Assembly (NCBI GenBank): GCA_019137255.1
Contig: WPDH01000045.1
Coordinates: 186,001-250,000, forward strand
From: Corinectria fuckeliana
Lineage: Eukaryota > Ascomycota > Sordariomycetes > Hypocreales > Nectriaceae
Direction: 5' to 3'
Length of the DNA stretch: 64,000 nucleotides
The translations under genes and the position numbers were made by a program. Below the pieces are notes generated by a model, which did no database searches, was not told where the DNA came from, and saw only the letters and a program-made list of their open reading frames with translations. Positions 1 through 12,913 of this stretch are shown here, one piece after another (position 1 is the stretch's first letter; each line of letters begins with the position of its first letter).

Positions 1-559
1 GTGCAGTCGGACCACGTGTATACGGAGATGTGTGGCGGTAAAGAATGCGCACCGAATTCTTCTGGTCTGAGAGTCGATTCAAGTTAGCACGGGGTACAGC
101 TGCAGAGGCATTGTGGCTACATCGTACCTATGGAAAGCTGCTTGGCGATAGAAGAGCTGAACCAGAAATGGAGTTGTGTCTTCGCGCATCGGCTTTGGCG
201 GTGGCGAGGACATATTTGGTCTCCTGGATCAAGTGACAGTATCAAACAGTTCTCTTTTCTCCAGTCATTAGCTTACTTAGTTACGCACCGTTCTCTTCTT
301 CTGAAGGATGATGAAGGATGGCTAAGGTGATGCGCATATCACTAGGCTCATGTCAAGATTAGCCGGGATATTTCCGCAATCGATAACCGAATATCATCAT
401 GCTCTTGGATCTTGCAACTTACACTTTGCGACGCCTTCATCAACCTAGGCAACATTGAAAGCCCCTTGCTTGCTGACGTTTCCTTATTATTATACAACGG
501 CACTTTACTAAGAAACCCTACGAATGCGACCTTAATCCCTCGAGGGCCACCACGCTAAT
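1..559. other. left-edge intergenic region
   Basis: No reading frame here looks like a conserved protein, and no RNA gene was seen. The final 100 bases or so before the Prp18 start are presumably its promoter and leader. Confidence 0.4.
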
Positions 560-1664
560 ATGGACTTCGCTGCGTTGATGAACAAGGAGCTTTCCAAGTC
601 CAAGAAGAGCGCCAGCGACGACAAAAAGTACCTAAAGCGCTCCGAAATCGAAGCCCAGCGCAGAGAAGCCTACCTCGCTGAGAAAAAAGCCCTCGAGGCC
701 GAGCGTGAATCCAAAGCTGCCGCCAAGCGCAAGCGCGAGGAGGACATCGCCACCGAGACGGCCCTCCGCGAGGAAAAGCGCCGCAAGCTCGCCGAGGAGT
801 CGCGCAAGCGTCGGGAGGAGAAGGAACTCGAAGAGGAGCGAGCGCGACGGAAGCGCCTCGGCCTTCCGGAGCTGGTGAGGAATACTGGCGATGGGGACGA
901 GGACGTCGCTCCGGGCGACGAGGACATACCCGAGGAGGAGCTGGTGGCGAAGCTACGGGAGATCGGCGCACCCGTGGTGCTGTTTGGAGAGGGACATGCG
1001 GCACGGCTAAGGCGTTATAGGAAGTTGACGACGGTGGTGACCAAGGGGCCGATTCCGACGACGCTGGAGCTGGTGGAAGAGAAGGACATGAAGGTCGACG
1101 CCAAGGTGCCCCAGGACAAGGAGGGCCGCAAGTGGCTGTTCAGGCAGCTCGCGAGCTACTTTACCATGGTTCTCACAGAATACGAAAAGGCGATGGAGGC
1201 GGAGAAGCGCGAGACGACGGCCAGCAAGACGGCATACAACGCCATGGTCCAGACGCGCGAAAACATGAAGCCGGTAAGCACATCCCCCCATCCTCGTACA
1301 TACCACGGCTCAGGGAGACTGACACTGCGGGAAACAACAGCTCTTCCGTAAATTCGAACAAGGTGACCTCGAAGACTCAATCATCGAGCCTGTCATCGAG
1401 ATCGTCCAGGCGCTGCAGGAGCGCCGCTACGTCGACGCCAACGACGGGTACCTGCGCCTCAGCATCGGCAAGGCAGCGTGGCCCATCGGAGTCACCATGG
1501 TGGGTATCCACGAGCGCAGCGCTCGCGAGAAGCTGCACAACGGCGAGAAGGGCCACGTGATGGGCGACGAGGTGACGCGCAAGTACCTCCAAAGCATCAA
1601 GCGCTGTCTCACATTCGCCCAGGTGCGGTGGCCGCCCACGGATCTCCGGCAGCTGATGGGCTGA
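560..1664 (+). CDS. prp18: pre-mRNA-splicing factor Prp18
   Basis: Second-step splicing factor, expected to act with Slu7 in the nuclear spliceosome during 3' splice-site ligation. Two exons (560-1273 and 1341-1664) are joined by a 67-nt phase-0 GT-AG intron and give 345 residues. The N-terminal 100 residues are a charged Lys/Arg/Glu helix. A PRP4-like (SFM) segment containing ELVAKLREIGAPVVLFGEG follows at about 115-150. The C-terminal Prp18 domain fills about 190-340 and includes the conserved loop around residues 268-290 (ANDGYLRLSIGKAAWPIGVT). The start is the first ATG of the open frame and no upstream exon is needed. It converges on CSN1. Family assignment is firm; the role is by homology. 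Confidence 0.95.
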
Positions 1665-2139
1665 GGAGGGAATGAAGGACGGCAGGATGCCCCGGGGACG
1701 GACCGGGTGGAGGAAGCAAAGGCTAAACCACGTACGAAGTACTCCGTACAGACCATCAATGATACCCCCCGCAAGTTTAGACACCAAGGATCACGATAAA
1801 CAGAATCAAGACCATCTCATCTGGCTTCTCGTCCGGAGGGCCAGCGGTATTAGCAAGTTCGCGATTGGTTTTGATATTATACTATGCCCCTTTTGCGCCT
1901 GACCTAATCTGCGAGGCACGTCAACGTCATTCGACGTGCCGTAGTAACCGGAACCCTAAACGCCTGGGTCGTGATGTATGCATCCTCAGCTCTGATTCAG
2001 CACCGTCCGCAAATGGCGTCTCTGCTTGTTCCACCGTTCCCCCAAAATAATCCGCCAAACAGCGGTCTTCGTTGCCAAAGGGGCAGCACTTCCGCGGGCA
2101 TTTATCCTTCACGGGGATTTACCCCAAGTAGGGGGGCCG
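1665..2139. other. convergent 3' intergenic region
   Basis: This 475-nt gap lies between the converging ends of Prp18 and CSN1. It probably holds both 3' UTRs and terminators. No other feature was recognised. Confidence 0.4.
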
Positions 2140-3803
2140 TTAGCTTTGAACCGCCTCAGCTCCACTAGGAAGCGGCTTAGCGTCGTCGTACCAGGCCTCG
2201 TCTATTCCGGGCCTAGGACCTTGGCCGCCGTGCTGCTTCTTGCTGCCGGCGACCTCGAGTCCGGCGGCCAGGAGGTTCATGCGACGGAGCTTCTCCTTGG
2301 CTTCCTGCTCGTACCGGCGCGCCACTGCTAGAGCTTGCTTTTGCATTTCTAGGCGGGGATCAGGAACAACGGCAATGAGCAACTACACCAACAGGTTAGG
2401 AACTGAGCATGAGTCTAGACAAGTCAAAGTCCGTCCGTACCTTGTTCTTGGTGTCTATCCGGGCCTTGAGAGTGCCCGAGCGGATCATGGCGACGAGCTC
2501 CAGCTCGATGGTTTCTCCCTCGGGAGCAAAGGCCTCATTTAGACTGTCGAGGGTGACACACGAGAACGGCACAAAATACTGAACGATGGACTTGATGCGG
2601 ATCTGCGCGTAGATGGCGGGGATGTGTCGCTGCAGATGGATATCTAGCATGTAGTCGGCGCGAACGGACTCGAGAATCGACAAGCAACCCGAGTATCTGC
2701 CGTTGACGAAGAGGCTGATAGCCTTTCGAATGTGCGGCTCGTGCTCTAGAAAGGTTCGGAAAGACTGGTTGTCCAACACGGAAGTCTGGAGATCCTTCCT
2801 CTCCATAGTCGCCAGGGCGAGCAGCCCGCCGTAGACGGCGACGTCGTTGGGGCTTGCGATGTAATTGTACGACGTCGCGGGCGCGCTGGAGTCGGTCCGG
2901 AGGAAGTTCTTGGCGGCTTCGAGGTAGCGGCCGAGGCCCATCAGGGCGATTCCGGAGACAACCTTGGTGTAGGCCTGGGATGACGCGGCATCCTCGCCGC
3001 CGCTGCCCGAGACGCCGGTGATCTTGCCTAGGTTGTTGATAACCATGGCCCAGTCGCGACGTTGAAGGCTGACGCTGACGAGGTGCATGCCACAGTCGAT
3101 GATATGCTTGGTTGTGCTAACGTCCTGGCGCATCCGGCTGTATGCATCGGCAGCCTCGTTGAGACGACCAATGTTTTCGAAGTGTCGGCCAAGGTCTTCG
3201 TTGCCCATCTGTGCGGGGAGGGAGGTCAGCTGATCCGGTGCAGACAAATTCGCCCGTGTTTGCTCACGCGTATGCTTTCTTTTATCAGATTGTTCCTGTA
3301 GCCTTTGAGCTCAGCCTCGAGGCGTACGGTTTCGGCCTTATTTGCACGTTCGGTGGTCTCAATCCAACCGTCATCCTTCTGCGCCTCGGGCTCACCTGGA
3401 GCCGCCACACGAATGCAGTCCCAGGCCTCTTTGTATCTTGAAACATCCGAACCGGCCTTTGCTTCCGCTAAAGCAGCCTTGAGGGCGTCGACGCATAGCG
3501 GCACGGAGCACTTTCCGATGAGGAGGAGGCGATCGTATCTCGTTCGGCCTGGAAGCGATGCAAGTTCGACGTTAGCAGGAGTAGGGAGCCATGACGACCA
3601 GGCGGGGCGCGTAGACGGCGCACCTGTGTAGTTTTGGAGGTAGAGGTCGATGTCGAGCTTGGGTTGGTCTACCACAACGTTAGCAATCGGCGTTCATAAC
3701 AACCAAGCGCAAACGGGCGAGGAGCAAACCAACCTTCGACGATGACGCCGCCCATGTTGCTCATCTGGGTAAAGAAACCCAGCAGTGAGGCGGACGTGCT
3801 CAT
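2140..3803 (-). CDS. csn1: COP9 signalosome subunit 1
   Basis: Subunit of the COP9 signalosome, which removes Nedd8 from cullin-RING ligases and controls development in fungi. Five exons on the minus strand: 3803-3734, 3668-3624, 3548-3268, 3208-2441 and 2382-2140. All joins keep phase and give 468 residues. The introns at 3549-3623 and 3209-3267 are needed to recover the family block NYTG|RTRYDRLLLIG and the block starting MGNEDLGRHFENIG. The first intron leaves a short N-terminus, MSTSASLLGFFTQMSNMGG. An RPN7-type helical repeat region (about 100-270) precedes the PCI domain (about 285-400). The C-terminal tail starting VVPDPRLEMQKQAL is basic and helical, typical of CSN1. The 26S proteasome subunit Rpn7 is the nearest alternative, but the C-terminus favours CSN1. 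Confidence 0.93.
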
Positions 3804-6050
3804 GGTGCAATTAGAACTCGGCGGCCGGAACGCACTGGACCTCGATGGTTCTCTATACGGAGGAGCTTCCAGAGCTGGTCGTTTGGGGGCCTGAAGGTGG
3901 GCTTGCTCGCGGATAGGCAGTAGGCTGTGGTCTAGATAGTGGGGCAGCCAAGCTCAGGTGGTGCAGGTTACGTGAGGCGGGGAAAGTCAAGGTGAGCGTC
4001 GGTGAGTTCGGTGAGCCCAGGAAAGCTCTAGGGTAAGGTCGCCTCAATACTAATGAATTACAGCGCTAGATTAACCAGTCAGACAAGAACACAGGATCCC
4101 GGCAACAAGCGCCCGGTGGCAAGATTTCGGATCCGGAGACCCCGGGTTATGTCGATATGGGTTTTGACCCTCCGATGCCGGTGCCGGGGAAGAAGAAACG
4201 CAAGGCATTATTGGCAATGACAAAGGATGCACCGCATGTCTAGTGGCGGCCGACTCGACACTATCAGGTGGCAGAGCTGTGAGCGGTACAGCACCAAAAC
4301 GAAGATTGGGGGTGGTTTATTTACAGCCGGTCCGGTTGTCGTTGTGACAAGCTTAGATGTGGTGCAGCCAGCCAACTAATCTCTGGGATCGGATTGGCTA
4401 CGAAGGTGCCTTGTCTTACAAGGATGCGGCCGTCGCAACTCGCGGTTCGTTTAGTTGGCCTGTGGCTAGAAAACCGCGCCATAGACACAGGGTTCCTTTT
4501 TTTTATTCACCTCGCCGAGATACCGAGTCCTGTCTGTTGCTGACTTCCTAGACGGCTCGGACTGGAGAAGGATGGATGTCGGCATCCGATAAAATGCAGT
4601 GTCGTCATCTCACCTGCTCAATGGGTTCTAGGTCGACCGAGCGGCTGAGGGTTGCATTATTCCCGTCGTCTTCCAGAACACTGGGAGCGCAATCAGGCTG
4701 CAGAAGTGAGGGTTTCCCCAAGAGAAGCGAATGACACAATCTCTCGCTAGCATTAGTGTCAACCCTCTTCGGTGATCGGTATCCGCCTCGCGCTTGAAAG
4801 CTGGACCCCTGATTTTCCCCAGTATCGACACTGACGCAAGGCGAAGATGACGTGTTGGCGGCAGACCCGGGACCTTCGGCTGCAGTGTAGCTGCACGCGA
4901 GCAAAGAACATGATGAAGATGCAGGCTTCGACTTGCCGAGTCCGGACCCGATATGGCGGACGATTAATATGCAGCGTTGAGACATGACGCTGGCGAACAG
5001 GGCATCAGTGGCGCCCCTACCTTACCTATACTAGCGGCAAGACGGGGAGGGGAGTTGCTCGACACTGAATAAGGCCCAACTACGAGTAAAAGGAATCTCA
5101 GATAAGAGATGATGCGGGGATTGCAGAGATGGACGTGGACAGGAAACTGACAGTTAGAATATGAAAAGAGAGTATATTGGGCGCGAGAGCGAAATAATCC
5201 CAAACCTACTACCCATCACACTATGGAATCTATGAACGGCATTGTTGAAGTGCCGTAGAAGGAATCGAAACAAAGCTCCGATGCCAAGACTTGGCGGCCG
5301 AGACCTAGGTCTATTACTAAGTACGCAAAATCCGCTTCGGTCCCGGACAGGCCAACCAGCCCAAAAACAACGACAACTCGAAGACAAAAAATAGGGCCTA
5401 GACGCAAAGCACCATTCCCGCCAATGCTACGACGGGACGAGCGTTTGACAAGGGGAGGGGGCCGGCTCTTTCTAACGGAAACGTTTGATCTGGCATTTCT
5501 GGACCCGAGGGCTCGTTGCTGACGATATGCTTGTCCACGTACTTGTAAACAAAGCTTGGCGCCAAGACGAAACTCGGCGGCGGAATTCCGTAAGGCAGAA
5601 GTGAGCGTGAAGGGGAGAAACGGGATGGAGGGGTGATGTCATGTTGAGTGCTGGGCGTGGGATTGGATCCCTGCATATCGCGAGTTTGCGGCACTTACTT
5701 TGTATACCCACTATAGTTGCACTGCTACGTACACTAATAATTACCGTATTATGTGGCGTTAGTTCATCGGCGCGACAATGGGCCTAGAAATTCGAGGGCA
5801 TGGCCAAAGTGCGTTCTTAGTGCCTTATTTGGGAAGAGAAAGAATAGAAGCGTCGCCGCCGCGAGTGAGCGAGCCAGCAAGGCCCATCATTCGAAGCGGG
5901 ATCTGGTCTGCGGATACATACATAGTCTATGTAGTAGGGATAGGCAAGCCTTCGGTGGGCTCGCCGTGGCGCCGCCGAAGCCATTGCCCCAGCAGAACCC
6001 TGGTCGAAGCCACACAGTGTGGACAGACTACGTATTATAACTTTGCTCTT

Positions 6051-6070
6051 TCGTTCGTTCGTTCGTTCGT
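6051..6070. repeat. TCGT tetranucleotide microsatellite
   Basis: Five uninterrupted TCGT units in intergenic DNA. Confidence 0.9.
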
Positions 6071-7083
6071 CAAGCGGTCACAGCACGGGGGGTCAACTTC
6101 GGCCGTAGAGTTGTTCTCGCGTTCGGGCTAGTCCCGTTATTCCCGGAGCCGACCGTCACCCTGCCGAAGGTGTGGGCACCCGCGAATTAAGGTTCTCCTC
6201 GGGCTGGCTGCTCGACGGGATGGCATTTCCGTCTGGAAAAGCATGTTCTCGTGTAGGCAATTAGTTAGTAATCCGGGCTGGTCGACTTCTTCTCTTTTCT
6301 TGAGTCGGTGTGCACATTACGATGGCGTAGTCCTACAGGAAATGGGTGGGCGTGCTTCGGGGATTCCGCCGCATGCTGAGTCAAAGTGCCTTGTCAACGG
6401 GATTTGGCCGTGTGCGTGTGTAGGGGTTTTTTCTTGGCTCGGTGGATGTCCGCGTTGCTATCTAGACTATGTTTTATGCGCCGCCTAGCTACCTATTTCG
6501 TCCTCACAGCTCTTTATTCCCATCAAAGTTCGGCCCGTCATCACACCCGTTGGCTTGATGCGAGTGCCCGTTCGGACTGTCCGGCGAGTCGGGCTGGGGA
6601 TAATTCGGGGTGGGAGTCTGGGGGAAATAGAGTTGCAGGTAAGCATTACTGTCGTCATTCTAGAGCAGTGGCCTTTTCATCATCATGATATCCTTACCCC
6701 TAATACTCATGTATGTACTGTACCGACGAATGGGTAGGCCTACCTCGTTCCTTGGGTACTGATTAGACTAGGCTCTTGCTCGCTCTGTGAGCCTGTGAAG
6801 TGGTCACGGTCTATGGCACTAAAAGATGAGCTGACCGGCCACCGTTCCGCAGATAACACGGGAACAACTTTGAAGTCGCTTCTCCACACAATCGAGTCCT
6901 GTTTCGAGTTCTCGAGCGAGTGGGGGGTTCCGCTAATTTTCTCAGAGTTGCATAGGATGGAGATCTGGCTTACGAGGGCAGACGGTCTCGAACATTAATA
7001 CGATTGCTTTCCCCCATGCTCGTCCCCCATTTGCACTACGCTAGGTCTTGTCTCGCCCCCAGGCAAAAGCCAGCCAATCCGGC

Positions 7084-7118
7084 CATCCATCCAGCCAGCC
7101 AGCCTGCAAGCCAGCCAC
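7084..7118. repeat. CCAG/CCAT-rich simple repeat
   Basis: Imperfect array of CCAT, CCAG and GCCAGC units in the gene-poor interval. Confidence 0.7.
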
Positions 7119-8162
7119 ACAGTATCTAGCAACAGTAGCAGCAGGCGAGCAAAGCAAGCCACCCACGCCCGCGCCTGTCTGAAGATTCTGCTGATCTTCT
7201 TCGCTTTCCGCGGCTGCTGGTATCCGTACGCCTGTGCGGGCTTGCGGGCTAGCGGGCCTGCGTTGCTGTATGTACGTGCATGCGTTCGTTCGCTCGTTTG
7301 TTCATTACCTTAACCTTACTCCTGTAGTCATCTCGCAATGCGCACCTAAGAATCTAGGTTGGCACCGGCGTAAAGGTACCTTCCATTGCACCGCTGGGAT
7401 GCCTGTTCGGGACAGGCCTGGGAACAATTAAGCTAAACCTTGGCTTTTGACGGAGGACGGGACGCGTATGTGACCCCCGTCATCCACACAAGCAGAGAGC
7501 TGGAGAGGAGATGGATGGAACTGGCAAAATTGAATGCCAGTACGAAGTACTCCTGAGGTACTAGCAAGGTAGTTTCCCTCCAGGGCTGCTTCCTCCTGGT
7601 TGAGCTTATTATTCTGCAGATGCGGCATGCCCCCTGCTGCCCTTCAAATCTGCTGTTGTTTTACCGGCTTGCACAGCCCGGGTTGGTGGAGGTTGCCTCC
7701 TTGCCTCCATCCTCGACCGTTGTCCCTGTCCCGTCCAGGCCAGACACTTAGGTTCCGTGTTAGCCGTGGGAGACGCCTCAGCCCTTCCAACACCCATGTG
7801 GTTGGTCGAGACAAACCGCACGCAGACGCACGACAGGCGCACGAGCAGGAAGAAGGCGAGACAGACGGACCTGAGATCAGAGACAAGACAGCGGGCTACC
7901 GGAGGCGCTCCCCTCCATGATCCATCCTCTCCCCCCTCCCCCTGGCCCACTCCCATGGAATACCGGCGCCGGCTGGAACGAAGTGAGTAAGGTAGACTAC
8001 GTATTATTAGTCTAGTACGTGCCACTGAGCCGATGTCAGTGGCCTCAATTCAATCCATTCGTATGGCCGCGTCTTCAGGGCCGGTTCGCAGCAAATCGCT
8101 CGGCCTTCGGCGGCACCGTGCGAGGGGAAGACCAAGCCAGACGATGGCTGCAAGCTGAGTTC

Positions 8163-8196
8163 CATCATCATCATCATCATAATCATCGTCGTCGTC
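8163..8196. repeat. CAT/CGT trinucleotide repeat
   Basis: A run of CAT units changes into CGT units with one interruption. It is not inside a recognisable coding frame. Confidence 0.8.
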
Positions 8197-9481
8197 CATG
8201 GCCGCGCCAATTCGGACATCGGATATCGGGTTTTTGAACTACGGTTGTGGTAGCTAACCATCCATGATCCATCGGCCGGGCTGCTCAAACTGGGCTGGAC
8301 GCCCCACGGACTTCGTGTGGGTTCCTCGTCTCCCTGTCTATTCCCAGTTGGGCCACCCTCCAAAAAGAACCATGTCCTGTTATTTGGGGTCTCTCCAGCC
8401 AGCTCGTTAATTCTCCAGCTCACTCAGTGCCTCCGTAGCCGCAGCCGTGGCACCTTTGCACCTTTGCACCTTTCGTCCAGCGACTTTATTACTTTCCCCT
8501 TGGCCCAGTCCAGTCTCGACTCTCGCCCCTCGAATCGAACTCCTTATCAGACTCTAGAGCCGTGCATCTCTCTCGTCTACCCCCCACGGCAACTCCCCAT
8601 CCCCACTCTGCCTTGTTCTCAAGTCTTCTCGTCACTCGTCACTCGTCTCACTCCCGCTCACTCTCACTCACTCGGCCTTGTCCTCTCTGGCCCTTTTTTT
8701 CTTCTTGGCCCCGTCACTTGGCACTATCTTCGAGCCCTTGGCTGCTTGGATGCTCTCTTGGCACCCAATCTATCGCCTAATTTTCCTTCTTGGAAAGGCG
8801 CCTTGACCCATTTTCCTCCGCTTGGTGCCCGCTGGTCACTGTGCTGTACACTGTACAACTGCTGCGGAACCACCGTGCTGGCGTACCGTGCTCGCTGACA
8901 CACTGTCCAAGCCCCCCCCGAAAAGGCCTACCTCTAGACCTCTAGGCTTCACAGTGCTCTCCACTCGCTGCGTTGCGCTGTACTGCACTGCGGCGCTGGC
9001 TGAACCGGCCAACTGCCTCCCTCGTCTCGCTCATCCAAGTCCCGCTGGGTTTCTGCTTTTTGGGGCCTCTCAGCTCTCGCTCGCTGTTTGACCACCCGCC
9101 CTGGTCGCGAACCCCCAGAAATAAACCTACAACCGACCTCTTCTCTCTCTCCCTTTCCCTCTCAACAACCGCAAATTCCGTTGCTATCACACCCCGCCAC
9201 TCACCTCTGCGGCAGCTGCGTTGATCCCCCCCCCGCTGATGGCCTAGGCCCGCGACTCTTGGGGCAATTGGGACATGGGCTTGCCGCTGGCCTTGCATTC
9301 TACGCCCCTGTAACTCGAACTCGTTCCGTCGGATTCCCCTCGATCACCCGCTACCGCCGTCGCCCGCGTCTGTCGTTCGTCCGCGCAGTCGCTGTCGCTA
9401 CCCGTATCGAACGAATTCACCTCCATCCACAACAAACAATACTCGCACGCCTGCTTTGACAGCGGCTCTCGAGCCCGAGAA

Positions 9482-12400
9482 ATGGTGAGACTTCCTGCCC
9501 CAGCCGCGCCCTGAGCAAGACGCCTCCCCATATTTGGCTTGTACACGCCCGAATGCCTGCACATGCGCCTACCAGCACCCGTCGCGGACCCCCCGTCTTT
9601 GGTCTGCTTGGTTCATCCTTCTCCTTCTCTCCTCCATACTCCGCCGCGCCCAGCGCCCAGCGCCTTCATCCCCATCGACCTCATCATCGCCGTCCCTTTG
9701 CTAACCTCGTCTAGCCTGAAATGTCGCCCGAGGTCGCTGAGGACGATCCCGGCCAGGCGTCAAATGACTGGCAGGCTAACGACACACTATCGCCATCCAT
9801 GAGCGCCAAGTCGGACAATGAAGCCGACGACGATGGGACTGACGCGCCATCTCAGCCCATCCAGAAACGACGACGAGTGACGCGCGCCTGTGACGAGTGC
9901 CGTCGCAAGAAAATCAAGTGCGATGGCAAGCAACCTTGCACGCATTGCTCCGTCTACAGCTATGGTATGCGTCCCGGTTTATGCCTCCCCTTGGCGCACT
10001 TCATGGACTCTCCAACCCCCCCTACAACACGCACCGCTTTACCACGGGGACTGAACTGACTAACCTGCCTTTTAGAATGCACATACGACAAGCCTTCAAA
10101 TCGAAGGAGAAACCCCGCACCCCAATACATCGAAGCCCTCGAAAGTCGTCTACAACGCGCCGAGTCGCTGCTTCACAAGTTCATGCCTGACGTCGACCTG
10201 GCCGACCCCAATCTCGATCCAGCTATCCAGCAGGAATTCCACAACCGCGAACATGCTCGCTCCTCGAAAAGTTGCACTCCCCAGCATGCTCAGCACTCTC
10301 AACTGGTTCAGCAGGCCCAGCCCGATCCCAACGAATCTCACCTCACCTCCATGATTGATTCCATCGGACAACTCGAGATAGACGACCGGGGAGGCTGGGA
10401 CTTTCATGGCGTCTCGTCCAGCGCCGTTTTCCTCAAGCGAATGAAGGACCATTTCCGAGGAATGCTAGGTCCCGTTGGAAAGGCACCATTCCTACCCCGA
10501 CCCGATCGAACCCCCGGCCTTGCGAACCTCGACTCACCCTCCCCGGCCCCCAACTCTCCATTCTCAGCCGTACCAACTTGCCCTGAGCTGCCCCCCAAGG
10601 AGGTGGCTCGCAAGCTTTGCTACTACTCCCTCAGCTGCGCGACTTGCCTTGTTCGCATCGTCCACGTCCCGTCATTTTACGAGAGCTTTGAAAAGATCTA
10701 CGAGAAACCTCTCGACAACTTGTCTCAGGACGAAACCCACTTCCTTGGCCTTCTCTTTGCTGTCATGGCTCTGGGTTGTATGTACAACAATTTAGACGAT
10801 GAGTCGGAAGGATTGGCTTTCAGGGAAGCCAGCCAAGAAGGGTGCGTAGAGTTTCAAATGGTAGTAGTCGACTTGCTAACCTAATCACAGGATTAAATAT
10901 TATAACTCGGCGCGAAGCCTTCTGCAAGACATAACAGAATGCCGCGACCTCACCTCATTACAGGCTCTCCTGTTTATCATCCTTTTCCTACAGGCGACAT
11001 CGAATCTGAGCGGCTGCTACTCCTTCGTTGGCATCGCGCTCCGCTCAGCCCTGCGAATAGGCCTCCACCGACACTTGCGACACGAAAAACTCAACACCAT
11101 CGAGGAAGAAGTCCGAAAACGCGTTTTCTATGTGATACGACAGATGGACATCTATGTCTCAACCTTACTCGGGTTTCCCCTTCTCCTCAATGCCGACGAC
11201 TTCGACCAGCCTTTCCCCGCTGAAGTCGACGACGAATTCATCACACCCACTGGGATTCTTCAACCACCTATAGGGACATCTTCCTTCTTCGAGGCTTTTA
11301 ACGCGCACTCTCAGTTGATGGAGATTCTCTCCAAGATCACCAAATACGTCTATCCAATGAAGGGTCTGGGCCAGAGCGTTATGAAGGACAATAAACCGAC
11401 ATCGACCTATCTCATCAGCTACGGACGCATCAAAGAAATCGAGGCTGATTTGCACACTTGGTTCGAGAGACTGCCGCAAAACTGGCGGCCGAGTGCCGAC
11501 GGTCCTATTGAAGTCGTACGGTAAGTTTAAGCCTCACTGTGCAGCTCCTCTGTCCAATTTCGAGCTAATTTGATGTCCAGGGTTCGTCATTTGTTGAGAT
11601 TTGCCTATGCGCATGTACAGTTGGTCCTGTACCGCCCATTCTTACACTACGTATCTCCTCGTCTCAGCCAAGGGACCAGGGTCGATGAGCTGTCTTACGC
11701 ATGCGCGGCGGCGGCGATCAGTGTGTCTCGCAACATCGTCCATATTGGTCTTGAGATCCGGAAGCAGCGTGTCCTGAGCGGGCCTTATTGGTTCATGCTT
11801 TATACGGAGTTCTTCGCAGTTCTGTCACTGGTGTTTTACGCCACTGAGAACCCAGAGAAGCCGGGATCTGGCGAGGTTTTGGCTGATGCTCGGGCTGGTA
11901 GGCAGATGATTGCCGCTCTGGCAGACAAGAGCATGTCTGCAGAGAGACTCACGAATGCACTCGAGGTACGTCAAGGCAATCTAGTATCTAAACGATCCAA
12001 TACTGACCATAGCCACAAGGCTCTGTTTGATCAACTACCGGAGCAGCTCGACCCCGGCCGTATGCGAACAGCGCCTTCAAGGAAGAGGTCTGCGCCAATG
12101 GGCAGGCCGTCCTCGGTCTCATCACAGCAAACAACAGTGCCCCCAAGCGTTTCATCACGACAGACCTCCGACTTTCCTCGTGGCAGCAGCCAACTCACGA
12201 ACACCAGCTACGCCACGAGCTTTTCACAAGGTACCATCGATCAAATGCCAGCGACCAGCTCATCGGGCTATCAAGACGGCGGGTTCGCATCCAACTTCGG
12301 AGACTTCATGTCGTTGGACATGCAAGCACGGAACACGCCTGGATCTACCACGAGCACAGCGACCAGCTCGCAGCGTAACCCGTACCCAGCGCAACCGCTC

Positions 12401-12913
12401 GGCATCCACAATCCTGTAAACAAGCTCGAGTCGCTCATGTTCCCCTCAGAAGACCCGTTCGCTTACCCCAACCAGCCGATGATGGAGCTGGGATACCCTG
12501 GGAAGTCGGAACCGCCAAGCAGCGTGTCGGACCAAGGCCAGGACATGCAGCTGTTTCTGACCGGAACGTTCGACGACGTGGAGAGCCAAATTTTCGGAAA
12601 CCCCCCACCGTACATGATGCACCAGCAAGGCCAGCCAATGATAAATATTCCAGGCCAGATGTTCGATCCCGGCATGATGGGAATACCGTCATCGTCGGGC
12701 CACCCAATGGTACCGCAGCAACATCGGCAACCACCGCCGCAAGCCCAGGCACATGTTCGACCACAGCATGCGGCGCATTTGATGGCGAACAGACGAGCGC
12801 ACACGCAGCGGCACCAGGAGAGGCAGATCCAGCAGATGTTTACGGAGCAAGGCATGCAAGCGGACTGGGGGAGTTTCTTTGGTTCTGGACGAGGAGGATT
12901 TCAAGGGATGTAA
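9482..12913 (+). CDS. Zn2Cys6 fungal transcription factor
   Basis: Nuclear zinc-cluster regulator, 975 residues. Proposed exons: 9482-9484, 9715-9964, 10076-10841, 10891-11520, 11581-11965 and 12020-12913. All phases agree. The first exon is just ATG, followed by a GTGAGA donor; a TGCTAAC branch point and a CTAG acceptor end that intron at 9714. A start at the internal ATG 9721 (972 residues) is the alternative. A basic patch and CDECRRKKIKCDGKQPCTHC form the zinc cluster at about 60-85; its last cysteine lies after the 111-nt second intron. A coiled coil follows (QYIEALESRLQRAESLL), then the fungal-specific regulatory domain at about 205-560. The C-terminal 300 residues are rich in Ser, Gln, Pro and Met, as in activation regions. 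Intron 11966-12019 is in frame and restores LEALFDQLPEQL. The target pathway cannot be told from sequence. Confidence 0.9.

Larger units (their letters stand above)
3804..9481. other. gene-poor interval and long pyrimidine-rich leader
   Basis: About 5.7 kb contain only short unrelated frames with no recognisable domain or consistent splice structure. From about 8430 onward the plus strand is strongly C/T-rich (repeated CTCTC, CCTC and TCGTC runs). That pattern is usual for promoters and 5' leaders of filamentous fungi, so this part probably belongs to the Zn2Cys6 gene that follows. Small simple repeats within it are listed separately. Confidence 0.45.
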
